Part shown: one piece after another, positions 1 to 11,227 of the stretch | Layout: each line of letters opens with the position of its first letter | Position numbering within the stretch: the stretch's first letter is position 1 | Assembly: GCF_000092645.1 (NCBI RefSeq) | Contig: NC_014165.1 | Coordinates: 2,356,001-2,420,000 of the forward strand | DNA from: Thermobispora bispora DSM 43833 | Lineage (GTDB): Bacteria > Actinomycetota > Actinomycetes > Streptosporangiales > Streptosporangiaceae | DNA length: 64,000 bases | Reading direction: 5' to 3' | Translations under genes and position numbers: made by a program | The notes under the pieces: generated by a model | What the model saw: the letters and a program-made list of their open reading frames with translations, nothing else | Told to the model about the DNA's origin: nothing | Database searches by the model: none

Positions 1-206
1 GAGCGCGCGTCGTGCTCCGCGAGCGCGTCGAGCACGACGAACTCCCGCGCGGGCGGCCCTTCCGGGGCCTTCTCGGCGCTGAACCGCGCGTACACCCGGC
101 GCAGCAGGTAGCCGGGGTACGCGCGCAGCTCCTCGGGCGGGGCCGCGTCGAGCACCTCGGCCGACCGCTCACGGCACCCCTCGTCCTCGTCCTCCCGCCG
201 CCGCAC
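1..206 (-). CDS. MarR-family transcriptional regulator (N-terminal part, runs off the window)
   Basis: Only the first 68 codons are present; the gene continues past position 1. The GTG start at 206 is set by a strong GGAGGTG Shine-Dalgarno seven bases upstream (212-218). The visible protein has a charged N-terminus and then YLLRRVYARFSAEKAP and REFVVLDALAEHDAR, which resembles the first helices of MarR proteins just before the winged helix. It is transcribed away from the hemerythrin gene at 337, and the shared 130-bp gap holds a promoter with an inverted repeat in its spacer, so it is probably the local repressor. The DNA-binding helix lies outside the window, so the family call is an inference. 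Confidence 0.6.
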   Translation of the reverse strand, partial: MRRREDEDEGCRERSAEVLDAAPPEELRAYPGYLLRRVYARFSAEKAPEGPPAREFVVLDALAEHDAR

Positions 207-270
207 CGGCCCACCTCCGAGCGCTCAGCGTAGCAAGCGGAGATGGTTAGGCGAGTAATCAGTTGGAATG

Positions 271-299
271 TTGACACTTAAGCAAGTTGACAATAGCCT
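271..299 (+). promoter_or_regulatory. Promoter of the hemerythrin gene with an embedded inverted repeat
   Basis: TTGACA (271-276), a 17-bp spacer and TAGCCT (294-299) form a near-consensus housekeeping promoter, predicting a start near 306. Within the spacer, ACTT-AAGC-AAGT (276-287) is a short inverted repeat of the kind MarR proteins bind. A second GTTGACA copy lies at 286-292. Placing the repeat between -35 and -10 would suit repression by the divergent MarR gene. Confidence 0.5.
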
Positions 300-336
300 C
301 GGAGGCCCGCGAAGCAGGACGGAAGCGAGGAACACC

Positions 337-987
337 ATGGGAAACCGGCCCCACCGGCTCGACATGACGATGATGTACGCGGTGCACGACGCGCTCCGGC
401 GGGAGGCGGAGCACATCGCCCGGCTCAGCGCGCGGGCGGGCGACGACCCGTGGCGGGTGCTGCGCACGGCCGCCGGCTGGGAGATGTTCAAGGCGTACCT
501 GCGGGTGCACCACACCACCGAGGACGACGTGCTCTGGCCGGCGATGCACGAGGCCCTCACCGAGCGGCCGGACGGCCTCGCCCTGCTCGAGGTGATGGAG
601 GCCGAGCACGCCGCCATCGACCCCCTGCTCCGGGGCATCGACGCGGCGCTCGCCGACCGCGACCGCGGGCCCGAGCTGCTCGGCGGGCTCACCGACGCGC
701 TCGCCACCCTGCTCCACCGGCACCTCAAGCACGAGGAGGACGAGGCGCTGCCGCTGATCGACGCCACCCTCACCGAGGGGCACTGGCGGCGCTTCGGCGA
801 CGAGCACCGGACCCGGATCGGCGCGGACGCCCGCCGCTACCTCCCCTGGGTCCTCGACGGCGCGAGCCCGGAGCGCGTGGCGGCCGTCCTCGGCCGGCTG
901 CCGGAGGAGCTGCGCGCCGCCTACGCGGACGAGTGGCGGCCCGCCTACGCCCGGCTCGACCGCTGGGGCGCCGGGGTCTCCGCCTGA
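337..987 (+). CDS. Hemerythrin HHE-domain protein
   Basis: This 216-residue cytosolic protein carries spaced His/Glu motifs typical of a four-helix hemerythrin-like di-iron site: AVHDALRRE, HHTTEDDVLW, MEAEHAAIDPLL and HLKHEEDEALPL. Such proteins bind O2 or NO or sense redox and iron state; no exact role can be assigned here. The ATG at 337 (MGNRPHRLD) is preferred over the upstream in-frame codon at 268 because GAGG lies just before it and 268 precedes the predicted transcription start. It is a single-gene unit divergent from a MarR regulator, which suggests induction by a small ligand or redox signal. Confidence 0.85.
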   Translation: MGNRPHRLDMTMMYAVHDALRREAEHIARLSARAGDDPWRVLRTAAGWEMFKAYLRVHHTTEDDVLWPAMHEALTERPDGLALLEVMEAEHAAIDPLLRGIDAALADRDRGPELLGGLTDALATLLHRHLKHEEDEALPLIDATLTEGHWRRFGDEHRTRIGADARRYLPWVLDGASPERVAAVLGRLPEELRAAYADEWRPAYARLDRWGAGVSA

Positions 988-1138
988 GGCCGCCTCCCCT
1001 GACCCGGCCGGGCAGGCGCGCGGGCGGCCGGAACGCTCCGGCCGCGGCCCGGACCGGCCGGCCCGGCCGCACACCGCTCCCGGTGCCCCGCAACGTGGCC
1101 CGCCGCGCTCACTGATCGACGACCGCGCGGCTCACCCA

Positions 1139-1167
1139 TTGATCAACTGGCGGGCAGGGCGTATCGT
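1139..1167 (+). promoter_or_regulatory. Promoter of the secreted acylase gene
   Basis: TTGATC (1139-1144), exactly 17 bp, then TATCGT (1162-1167) matches the actinobacterial TANNNT -10 pattern. Transcription should start near 1174, leaving a leader of about 80 nt. The rest of the gap between 988 and 1255 shows only GC-rich sequence without a convincing ORF. Confidence 0.45.
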
Positions 1168-1185
1168 CCGAAGTTGAGTGCAGCT

Positions 1186-1205
1186 CATGTTACGCGCGTG
1201 ACATG
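1186..1205. promoter_or_regulatory. 20-bp near-perfect inverted repeat in the acylase leader
   Basis: CATGT-T-ACGCGCGT-G-ACATG reads the same on both strands except for one symmetric mismatch pair. It begins about 12 bp downstream of the predicted start point, a typical place for a repressor operator. No regulator gene lies beside it, so the protein partner is unknown. Confidence 0.45.
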
Positions 1206-1255
1206 TCCTCATCTCTCCCCCTGCACCCTCCGTTATCGCGAAGGGACGTTCTCCC

Positions 1256-4200
1256 ATGCACGCGCGTCTTCGACGGCTGGTCACCGCCGTCGCGCTGCTG
1301 GGTCTCGCCTGCGCCGGGCTCCCGGCGCAGGCGGCCTCGGCGGCGCCTGCGGCGGTGGAGACCACGGCGGACACCTCGTACTATCCGCCGGACGACTTCT
1401 GCCTCGGGGTGTGCTTCGACATCCTGCCCCCGGGCCAGAACGGCAACGCCACCCTGGTCGACATCCTCGGCAACCAGACCCTCGGCACCTACCCGCGGCA
1501 CAGCAGGGACCAGCTCGACCGGTACGCGAGCCTGATCTCCGGATACACCGGGCTCACCGAGGAGCAGGTCGCCAAGTTCTTCAACGACGCCAGCTTCGGC
1601 GTGCCCCCGGGGCAGGTCGAGAGCACCACCCGGCCGCGCTCCGACGTCACGATCGTCCGGGACAAGGAGACCGGGGTGCCGCACATCACCGGGACCACCC
1701 GGGAGGGCACCATGTTCGGCGCCGGGTACGCGGGAGCCCAGGACCGCCTCTGGCTCATGGACGTGCTCCGGCACCTCGGCCGGGGTGAGCTCACCTCGTT
1801 CGTCGGCGGCGCTCCCGGCAACCGGGCGCTGGAGCAGAGCGTGTGGCGCAACTCCCCCTACACGGAGGAGGACCTCGAGGCGCAGATCGAGCGGCTCAGG
1901 AACTCCGGCCCGCGCGGCGCCCAGCTCTACTCCGACGTGCAGAACTACGTCGCCGGGATCAACGCGTACATCGACCACTGCATGGCCCACCGCAACTGCC
2001 CCGGCGAGTACGTGCTCACCGGGCACCTGGACGCGATCACCAACAAGGGCGGCCCGAAGAAGTTCAAGCCGGCCGACCTCATCGCGATCGCCGGCGTGAT
2101 CGGCGGGCTGTTCGGCGGCGGTGGCGGCGCGGAGATGCAGTCCGCCCTCGTCCGGGTGGCCGCCCGCGCCAAGTACGGCACCGCCGAGGGCGACCGGGTG
2201 TGGGAGGCCTTCCGCTCGCAGAACGACCCGGAGACCGTGCTCACCCTGCACGACGGGCAGAGCTTCCCGTTCGGCCAGGCCCCGGCCGGGGCCACCGGGG
2301 TCGTGCTGCCCGACCCCGGAACGGCGCGGCCGGTCGACGTCACCGAGAACGAGGAGGGCTCGGCCCGGACCATGGAGGCCGCAGGGGCGGACCCGCTCGC
2401 CGGCCTCACCGTGGAGCCCAACCGGCCCGGCATGTCGAACGCGGTCGTGGTATCGGCCGCCAAGTCGGCCACCGGCCACCCGATCGCGGTCTTCGGGCCG
2501 CAGACCGGGTACTTCGCGCCGCAGCTCCTCATGCTCCAGGAGCTGTCCGGGCCGGGGATCCGGGCCCGCGGGGCCGCGTTCGCCGGGCTCAGCTTCTACG
2601 TGCTGCTCGGCCGCAGCACCGACTACGCGTGGAGCGCCACCTCGGCGACGGTGGACATCACCGACACCTACGCGGTCACCCTCTGTGAGCCGGGCGGCGG
2701 CACGCCGACGCTCTCGTCCGACCACTACCTGTACCGCGGCCAGTGCATCCCCATGGAGACGCTGCGGAAGCGGAACTCCTGGAAGCCCAACACGGCCGAC
2801 CCCACGCCCGCCGGGTCGTACGACCTGGTGATCAAGCGCACCAAGTACGGCCTGGTGACCTGGCGGGGCATGGTCAACGGGGTGCCGACCGCGTTCACCA
2901 CCCTCCGCTCGACCTACCTCCACGAGGCCGACTCGGCGATCGGCTTCCAGATGTTCAACGACCCCGACGAGATGGGGTCGGCGAGCGGCTTCATGAACGC
3001 CGCCTCCAAGATCGGATTCGCGTTCAACTGGTTCTACGTGAACTCCCGCGAGGCGGCGTACTTCACCTCGGCGGACATCCCGGTGCGCTCCCCGGTCTCG
3101 GACCCGAACCTGCCGATGGTGGCCGACGAGGCGCACGAGTGGGAGGGGTTCGACCCGGAGACCAACACCGCGACCTACCTCCCGGCGAGCGCCCACCCCC
3201 AGGCGGTGGACCAGGACTACTTCGTCAGCTGGAACAACAAGCAGGCGAAGGACTTCAGCGCCGCCGACGGCAACTTCAGCTTCGGCGCCGTCCACCGGGG
3301 CGACCTGCTCGACGCCCCGCTCCGGGACGCGCTCGCCCGGGGCCCGGTCGGCACCAGCGACGTGGTGAAGATCATGGCGGAGGCGGCGGTGACCGACCTG
3401 CGCGGCTGGAAGGTGCTCCCGCTGCTGCTCCGGGTGATCCAGAGCGCGCCGGTGACCGATCCGTCGCTCGCCTCGGCCGTGAGCAAGCTCTCCGCCTGGG
3501 CGCAGTCCGGGGCCAAGCGCGTGGAGACCTCGCCCGGCAGCAAGACCTACGCGCACGCCGACGCGATCCGGATCTTCGACGCCTGGTGGCCGAAGCTGGT
3601 GCGCGCCATGTTCCGGCCCGAGCTCGGCGACGAGCTCTACCAGGCGCTGGTCGACGCGCTCCAGATCAACGAGTCGCCCTCCGGCCACCAGCAGGGCGAC
3701 GTGTCCGCGCTGCCCACGTCGGCCCAGGGCGGGCAGACGCACAAGGGCTCGGCGTTCCAGTTCGGCTGGTGGGGCTACGTGCACAAGGACCTGCGGTCCG
3801 TGCTCGGGGACCCGGTGGAGGCGCCGCTGCCGCGCCGGTTCTGCGGGCAGACCGTGGCCGACTGCCGGACCGTGCTGCTGGACAGCCTCGCCCAGTCGGT
3901 GGCCGAGCCGGCCTCGGTCACCTACCCGGGCGACGACCGGTGCAAGGCCGGGGACCAGTGGTGCGCCGACGCGCTGCTGCAGGCACCGCTCGGCGGCATC
4001 AAGCACCCGCTGATCTCCTGGCAGAACCGGCCGACCTACCAGCAGGTCGTGTCGTTCCCGGCCCACCGGGGCGACGACATCGGCAACCTCGCCCTCGGCG
4101 GCACGGCCACCGCGTCGAGCCGGCAGAGCTCCACGTACGCCCCGGCCAAGGCGATCGACGGCGACCCGACGACCCGGTGGGCGAGCCACTGGACCGACAA

Positions 4201-4468
4201 CCAGTACCTCCAGGTCGACCTCGGCTCGCCACAGGAGATCTCCCGGGTGATCCTGCGCTGGGAGACCGCGTACGGGAAGGCGTACCGGATCGAGACCTCC
4301 ACCGACGGGTCGAACTGGACCACTGTCTACGCCACCCAGAACGGGGACGGCGGGGTGGACAACGTGACCTTCGCCCCGGTCACCGCGCGCTACGTGCGCA
4401 TGCAGGGCGTCAAACGCGGCACCGTGTACGGCTACTCGCTCTACGAGCTGGAGGTGTACCGGCACTGA
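1256..4468 (+). CDS. Secreted penicillin/acyl-homoserine-lactone acylase-family Ntn hydrolase with C-terminal F5/8C domain
   Basis: The 1070-residue protein starts with a Sec signal peptide ending near AQAASAAPA. Residues about 125-390 form the alpha-chain region (ITGTTREGTMFGAGYAGAQDRLW). GMSNAVVV follows, where Ser394 is the expected autocatalytic cleavage point and N-terminal nucleophile of the beta chain. The beta region continues with a PQTGYFAPQLL loop. Residues about 943-1070 form a discoidin (F5/8 type C) module (SSTYAPAKAIDGDPTTRW, LQVDLG, YVRMQG, LYELEVYRH). The family hydrolyses amides of penicillins, acyl-homoserine lactones or lipopeptides; the substrate cannot be told from sequence. 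The discoidin module suggests attachment to a polysaccharide or cell surface. It is monocistronic, with its own promoter and a strong terminator. Confidence 0.88.
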   Translation: MHARLRRLVTAVALLGLACAGLPAQAASAAPAAVETTADTSYYPPDDFCLGVCFDILPPGQNGNATLVDILGNQTLGTYPRHSRDQLDRYASLISGYTGLTEEQVAKFFNDASFGVPPGQVESTTRPRSDVTIVRDKETGVPHITGTTREGTMFGAGYAGAQDRLWLMDVLRHLGRGELTSFVGGAPGNRALEQSVWRNSPYTEEDLEAQIERLRNSGPRGAQLYSDVQNYVAGINAYIDHCMAHRNCPGEYVLTGHLDAITNKGGPKKFKPADLIAIAGVIGGLFGGGGGAEMQSALVRVAARAKYGTAEGDRVWEAFRSQNDPETVLTLHDGQSFPFGQAPAGATGVVLPDPGTARPVDVTENEEGSARTMEAAGADPLAGLTVEPNRPGMSNAVVVSAAKSATGHPIAVFGPQTGYFAPQLLMLQELSGPGIRARGAAFAGLSFYVLLGRSTDYAWSATSATVDITDTYAVTLCEPGGGTPTLSSDHYLYRGQCIPMETLRKRNSWKPNTADPTPAGSYDLVIKRTKYGLVTWRGMVNGVPTAFTTLRSTYLHEADSAIGFQMFNDPDEMGSASGFMNAASKIGFAFNWFYVNSREAAYFTSADIPVRSPVSDPNLPMVADEAHEWEGFDPETNTATYLPASAHPQAVDQDYFVSWNNKQAKDFSAADGNFSFGAVHRGDLLDAPLRDALARGPVGTSDVVKIMAEAAVTDLRGWKVLPLLLRVIQSAPVTDPSLASAVSKLSAWAQSGAKRVETSPGSKTYAHADAIRIFDAWWPKLVRAMFRPELGDELYQALVDALQINESPSGHQQGDVSALPTSAQGGQTHKGSAFQFGWWGYVHKDLRSVLGDPVEAPLPRRFCGQTVADCRTVLLDSLAQSVAEPASVTYPGDDRCKAGDQWCADALLQAPLGGIKHPLISWQNRPTYQQVVSFPAHRGDDIGNLALGGTATASSRQSSTYAPAKAIDGDPTTRWASHWTDNQYLQVDLGSPQEISRVILRWETAYGKAYRIETSTDGSNWTTVYATQNGDGGVDNVTFAPVTARYVRMQGVKRGTVYGYSLYELEVYRH

Positions 4469-4532
4469 GAGATCGCTGAGCGGCGCCCTCCCGCGGCGCC
4501 CGCCCCACGTCGGACGCCACCGCACATGACGA

Positions 4533-4569
4533 GAGGCGGGTCCCGCCGATCCACGGCGGGACCCGCCTC
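4533..4569. terminator. Bidirectional terminator between the acylase gene and pheT
   Basis: A perfect 16-bp stem (4533-4548 with 4554-4569) closes a 5-nt loop midway between two convergent genes, so it can serve both. There is no long T run, as is usual in GC-rich actinobacteria. Confidence 0.8.
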
Positions 4570-4607
4570 GTCACGTCGTCAGATCCGGCCCGGCTCCGGG
4601 CGCGGGC

Positions 4608-7186
4608 TCAGGCGCCGCGCAGCCGCGCCCCGGTCCGCTCGGCGGCGAGGGCCACGGCCGCGTCCCGGGCCGCCGTGGTCTCCTCGACCGTGAGCGTCCG
4701 GTCGGGCGCCCGGAACCGCAGGGTGTAGGCGAGCGACTTATTGCCCTCCCCCACCTGCGGGCCGGTGTACACGTCGAACAGCCGGACGGACTCGAGCAGC
4801 TCGCCGGCGCCCTCACGGAGCGCCGCCTCCACCTCGGCGACCGGCGTGTCCGCCGGGACGACCAGCGCCACGTCCTGGGTGGCCACCGGGTAGGTGGAGA
4901 TGGCGGGCGCCTGCACCGGCCCGGACGGGCGGAGCAGCGACAGCTCCAGCTCCATGGCGGCGGTCCGCGGCGGCAGGCCGAACGCCTCCACGACCCGCGG
5001 GTGCAGCTCGCCGGCGTGGCCGACCACCACCGGCTCGCCGGAGGCCTCCCCGGCGACGCTGAGCTCGGCGCAGCGGCCCGGGTGCCACGGCGCGTGCTCC
5101 ACGGCGCGCACCCGGAGCTCAACCCCGTACTCGCGGGCGACCACCCGGGCGGCCTGGATGGCGTCGGCCCAGGAGGCGCCGCGGCCCTGGCCCCACCACC
5201 CGGAGCGCTCGGCCTCCCCGGCGAGGACCACGGCCACCCGGAGCGGCTGCCGCGGCAGCGCGGCCTCGAGCCGGGCGAGCTCCTCGTCCGTCGGCCGGCG
5301 ATCGACCGCGAGCACCGGCGCGATCTCGGGAGCGCCCTCCTGCGGCAGGAAGACCCGGCCGATCTCGAAGAGCGCCACGTCGGAGAAGCCGCGGCCCACG
5401 TTGCGCGCGAGCGTGCGCAGCAGCCCGGGCAGCAGCGTGGTCCGCATGAACGGCTCGTCCTCGCTGAGCGGGTTGAGCAGCCGGGTCGCCCGGCGCCGCG
5501 GATCGTCCGCGGGCAGCATCAGCCCGTCGAAGTCCTTGAGGCCGACGAACGGGTAGGAGAGCACCTCCACGTACCCGGTGTACGCCAGCGCCCGGCCGAC
5601 CCGGCGGAGCGCCCGCTGCTCCTCGGTGAGGCCCGCCCCGGCCGGCGCGGGCGGCAGGATCGAGGGCAGGTGCTCGTACCCCTCGAGCCGGATGACCTCC
5701 TCGGCGAGGTCGTTCGGGTCGGTCAGGTCGGGACGCCATGACGGCGGGGTCACGGTGATCATGTCGTCACCGCGCACCGCGAGCTTGTCCGCGAGATCGC
5801 CGGTGGAGACGGTCCCGGTCGCGGCGACGCCGTGCCCGGCCCGCGGCCCGGCGTCCTGGGCGGGCACGCCCTCGGTCACCGTGCAGCCGATCTGCTCCAG
5901 CCTGCGGATCACGGTCTCCCGGGGGTACGGCACGCCGGCCACCCGGCCGGGGTAGTCGGCCGGGATGCTGATCGTGACCGGGCTGACCTCGACCTCGGCG
6001 TGGGTCACCCCCGGGTCGATGGTGGCCCGGCCCAGCTCGGCGAGGAGCTGCACCGCCCGCCACGAGGCGACCAGCGGCAGCTCCCGGTCGACGCCCCGCT
6101 CGAACCGGCGGGAGGCCTCGCTCACCAGGCCGTGCCGGCGCGACATCCGGGCCACCCCGGTGGCGGAGAAGTGCGCCGCCTCGATGACGATGTCCGTGGA
6201 GGCGTCGGAGATCTCGGTGTGCAGGCCGCCCATGGTCCCGGCGAGGCCGATCGGGCCCGAGGAGTCCGTGATGAGGATGTCCTCCTCGTGGAGCTCGCGG
6301 ACCACGTGGTCGAGGGTCTCCAGGGTCTCCCCGGGGCGGGCCCGCCGGACCACGATCTCCCCGTTGAGGCGGGAGCGGTCGAACGCGTGGAGCGGCTGGC
6401 CGAGCTCGAGCATGACGTAGTTGGTCACGTCGACGGCGAGCGAGATCGACCGCATGCCCGCGCGGAACAGCCGGATCCGCATCCACGGCGGGGTCTCGGC
6501 CGAGGTGTCGAGCCCGGAGACGGAGCGGAGCACGAACCGGTCGCAGGCGGTCGGGTCGGCGATCGACGCGGGCCACGACGAGCCGGAGGTCTCCGGCACC
6601 TCGATGGCGGCCGGGTCACGGAACGGCGCGTCGAACGCGATCGCCACCTCGCGCGCCACCCCGCGGATGGAGAGCGCGTACCCGCGGTCGGGGGTGACCT
6701 CCAGCTCCAGCACGTCGTCGCGGAGGCCGAGCAGCTCCACGACGTCGGCGCCGATCGGCGAGTCCGGCGGGAGGAGCATGATCCCCGGGGACTTCTCGGC
6801 GATGCCCAGCTCGGCCTCGGAGCAGATCATGCCGTCCGAGATCCGCCCGTACACCTTCCGGGAGCTGATCTCGAACCCCCCGGGCAGGATGGCCCCGGGC
6901 AGGGCGACCGGGACCACGGCGCCGACGCCGAAGTTGGTGGCGCCGCAGATGATCTCCCGGGGCGCGTCCTCCCCCACCTCGACCCGGCAGTACCGGATGG
7001 GCTTCTTGAAGCCGGTGAGCTCCTCGATGCCGACCACGCGCCCGACGACCACGTTCTTGATCTCGTGGCCGTGGGGGATGAGGGCCTCGACCTTGAAGCC
7101 TGCGGCGGTGAGCCTGTCGGCGATCTCGCGCGCGGTGACCGCGGGGAGGTCGACGTACTCCCGCAGCCAGGAAAGCGGGACCTTCA

Positions 7187-7187
<1 letters not shown>
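4608..7187 (-). CDS. pheT: Phenylalanyl-tRNA synthetase beta subunit
   Basis: This 859-residue protein forms the alpha2-beta2 PheRS with PheS and charges tRNA-Phe in the cytosol. It shows the family start [15 protein letters not shown], the tRNA-binding EMAP-like segment (about 40-150), the B3/B4 editing region, the B5 domain and a C-terminal anticodon-binding ferredoxin fold ([22 protein letters not shown]). An extra Gly/Ala-rich stretch at about residues 440-465 lengthens it beyond the usual roughly 800 residues. The ATG overlaps the pheS stop by one base (TGATG), so translation is probably coupled. Confidence 0.97.
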
Positions 7188-9495
<2,308 letters not shown>

Positions 9496-9560
9496 GAGAC
9501 CGCCTCCTCGACCGTCGGATAAGGGCGACAATAGCGGGTTTCCTGCGATCGTCAGCAGTC

Positions 9561-10394
9561 TCAGCCCAGCGAGGTGGAGGGATCTTCCACGGGGTGGAGG
9601 CTCCGCCGCTGCGCGCGGGCCGAGGCGTACAGGCAGACCGCCGCCGCGGTGGCGAGGTTGAGGCTCTCGGCCCGCCCGTAGATCGGGACCCGCACCACCT
9701 CGTCCGCCAGCTCGAGCAGCTCGGGCGGCAGCCCCCACGCCTCGTTGCCGAAGACCCACGCGGTGGGCCGGCTCAGGTCGACCTCGTCGAGCGTCCGGGC
9801 GCCCGACGCGTCCGCGGCGAGGATCCGCAGCCCCGCCTCCCGGGCCTGCCGTACCGTCTCGGGGAACCGGGCGTTGATCGAGACGGGGAGGTGGAAGAGG
9901 CTGCCGGCGCTGGCCCGGACGCACTTGCCGTTGTACGGGTCGACGGAGGCGTCGGTGAACACCACGGCGTCCGCCCCCGCGGCGTCGGCGGTGCGCAGGA
10001 CCGTGCCCGCGTTGCCCGGGTCCCGGACGTGGGCGAGGACGGCCACCAGCCGGGCGCCGGGGCGCACCGCCTCCTCCAGCGGGACGTGGACGAACCGGCA
10101 GACCGCGACCAGGCCCTGGGGCGTGACGGTCTGGGTCAGCTCGGCCATGACCTCACCGCTCGTGCGGTGCACGGGGACGCCGGCGTCACGCGCCGCCGCC
10201 ACGATGTCCGGGTGGCGGGCCTCCGCCTCGGTGGTCGCGTACAGCTCGACCGTGACCCCTGGCGTCCGCAGGGCCTCGCGGATGGCCTGCGGCCCCTCGG
10301 CGAGGAACGCGCGATCCCGGTCCCGGAAGGCACGCTTGGTGAGCCGGCGGACCGCCTTGACGCGTGGCGACTTGACGTTGGTGATCTCGGCCAT
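9561..10394 (-). CDS. TrmH/SpoU-family RNA 2'-O-ribose methyltransferase
   Basis: The 277-residue SPOUT enzyme has an N-terminal substrate-binding part (SPRVKAVRRLTKRAFRDRDR, FLAEGPQAIREAL) and the knotted SAM-binding core. The core motifs are visible as HVRDPGNAGTVLRTADAAG, VFGNEAWGLPPELL and the C-terminal PIYGRAESLNLATAAAV. It probably methylates rRNA; the exact nucleotide cannot be assigned. It follows the infC-rpmI-rplT operon but is separated from it by a terminator. MAEITNVKSP at 10394 is chosen as the start because the upstream extension overlaps that terminator. Confidence 0.88.
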   Translation of the reverse strand: MAEITNVKSPRVKAVRRLTKRAFRDRDRAFLAEGPQAIREALRTPGVTVELYATTEAEARHPDIVAAARDAGVPVHRTSGEVMAELTQTVTPQGLVAVCRFVHVPLEEAVRPGARLVAVLAHVRDPGNAGTVLRTADAAGADAVVFTDASVDPYNGKCVRASAGSLFHLPVSINARFPETVRQAREAGLRILAADASGARTLDEVDLSRPTAWVFGNEAWGLPPELLELADEVVRVPIYGRAESLNLATAAAVCLYASARAQRRSLHPVEDPSTSLG

Positions 10395-10414
10395 GCCTTC
10401 CCATCCCGGAACGT

Positions 10415-10453
10415 GATGAGGGCCCACCGGACGGTGCACGGCGGGCCCTCATC
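10415..10453 (-). terminator. Terminator after rplT
   Basis: An 11-bp perfect stem (GATGAGGGCCC at 10415-10425 with its complement at 10443-10453) encloses a GC-rich loop. It lies just after the rplT stop and ends the infC-rpmI-rplT transcript before the methyltransferase gene. Confidence 0.7.
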
Positions 10454-10462
10454 CCTGAAGCG

Positions 10463-10852
10463 CTACGCGACCGAGGCGGCCGGTGCGTTGACGTCGGACG
10501 GCAGCGCCTTCTTGGCGGACTCGACCAGGGTGGCGAACGTCTTCGCGTCGTTCACCGCGAGATCGGCGAGGATCTTGCGGTCCACCTCGATGCCGGCGAG
10601 GCGCAGGCCCTGGATGAACCGGTTGTAGGTCATGCCGTTGGCCCGGGCCGCAGCGTTGATGCGCTGGATCCACAGACGCCGGAACGCGCCCTTCCTGTCC
10701 TTGCGATCCCGGTACGCGTAGGTCATCGAGTGGAGCACCTGCTCCTTGGCCTTGCGGTACAGGCGCGACCGCTGGCCTCGGTAGCCGCTCGCCTGCTCGA
10801 GGATGACCCTGCGCTTCTTCTTGGCGTTGAGCGCCCGCTTGACGCGTGTCAT
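10463..10852 (-). CDS. rplT: 50S ribosomal protein L20
   Basis: The 129-residue L20 binds 23S rRNA early in assembly of the large subunit. Its basic N-terminal helix ([15 protein letters not shown]) and the conserved [19 protein letters not shown] and [21 protein letters not shown] segments are unmistakable. The C-terminal [11 protein letters not shown] extension is slightly longer than in many homologues. It lies 18 bp downstream of rpmI in the standard infC-rpmI-rplT order. Confidence 0.98.
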   Translation of the reverse strand: MTRVKRALNAKKKRRVILEQASGYRGQRSRLYRKAKEQVLHSMTYAYRDRKDRKGAFRRLWIQRINAAARANGMTYNRFIQGLRLAGIEVDRKILADLAVNDAKTFATLVESAKKALPSDVNAPAASVA

Positions 10853-10870
10853 GATGATCTATCCCCTCGA

Positions 10871-11065
10871 TTACTTCGCGAGCAGCTTCCTGACCTTCTT
10901 GGTGTCGGCGGCGGACACGACCACCACACCCTGGAGACGGCGCGTACGGGTCGACGGCTTGTGCTCGAACAGGTGCTGCCGGTTGGCACGGCGGCGAATG
11001 ATCTTGCCGGAACCGGTGAGCCGGAACCGCTTCTTCGCACCGCTGTGCGTCTTCATCTTCGGCAT
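10871..11065 (-). CDS. rpmI: 50S ribosomal protein L35
   Basis: This 64-residue basic protein opens with [20 protein letters not shown] and ends [10 protein letters not shown], the full family length. It sits between infC and rplT; a 160-bp gap with hairpins separates it from infC, and only 18 bp separate it from rplT. Confidence 0.98.
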   Translation of the reverse strand: MPKMKTHSGAKKRFRLTGSGKIIRRRANRQHLFEHKPSTRTRRLQGVVVVSAADTKKVRKLLAK

Positions 11066-11134
11066 CTCAGCCGTCTCTCCCTTTCGTCCGTGCCGGCGGA
11101 CAGGGGTTTCCCCACGCCGACGTGTCTGACTCCG

Positions 11135-11188
11135 CGAGACCGTCGTCCCGGTCTCGGCTTACCGATTCGTGTTCCGATCCGTGATCGG
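11135..11188 (-). promoter_or_regulatory. Two hairpins between infC and rpmI
   Basis: A 7-bp stem (CGAGACC at 11135-11141 with 11150-11156) and a 6-bp stem (CCGATC at 11174-11179 with GATCGG at 11183-11188) lie in the 162-bp infC-rpmI gap. Bacteria often regulate rpmI-rplT through L20 binding at such a place. That role here is inference only. Confidence 0.3.
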
Positions 11189-11227
11189 TCGGCGGTCCGG
11201 AGTGCCGTGCCGGTGCTCAGACGGAAC

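Noticed and set aside
12-233. Plus-strand ORF at the left edge
   Set aside because: It runs antisense to the MarR N-terminus, which has a strong ribosome-binding site and family-like sequence.
1190-4525. Very long antisense ORF opposite the acylase gene, and similar long frames at 13116-18503, 22401-24599, 37761-39557 and 60028-63006
   Set aside because: These are GC-bias shadows: Arg/Gly/Pro/Val-rich translations with no domains, lying over well-supported genes on the other strand.
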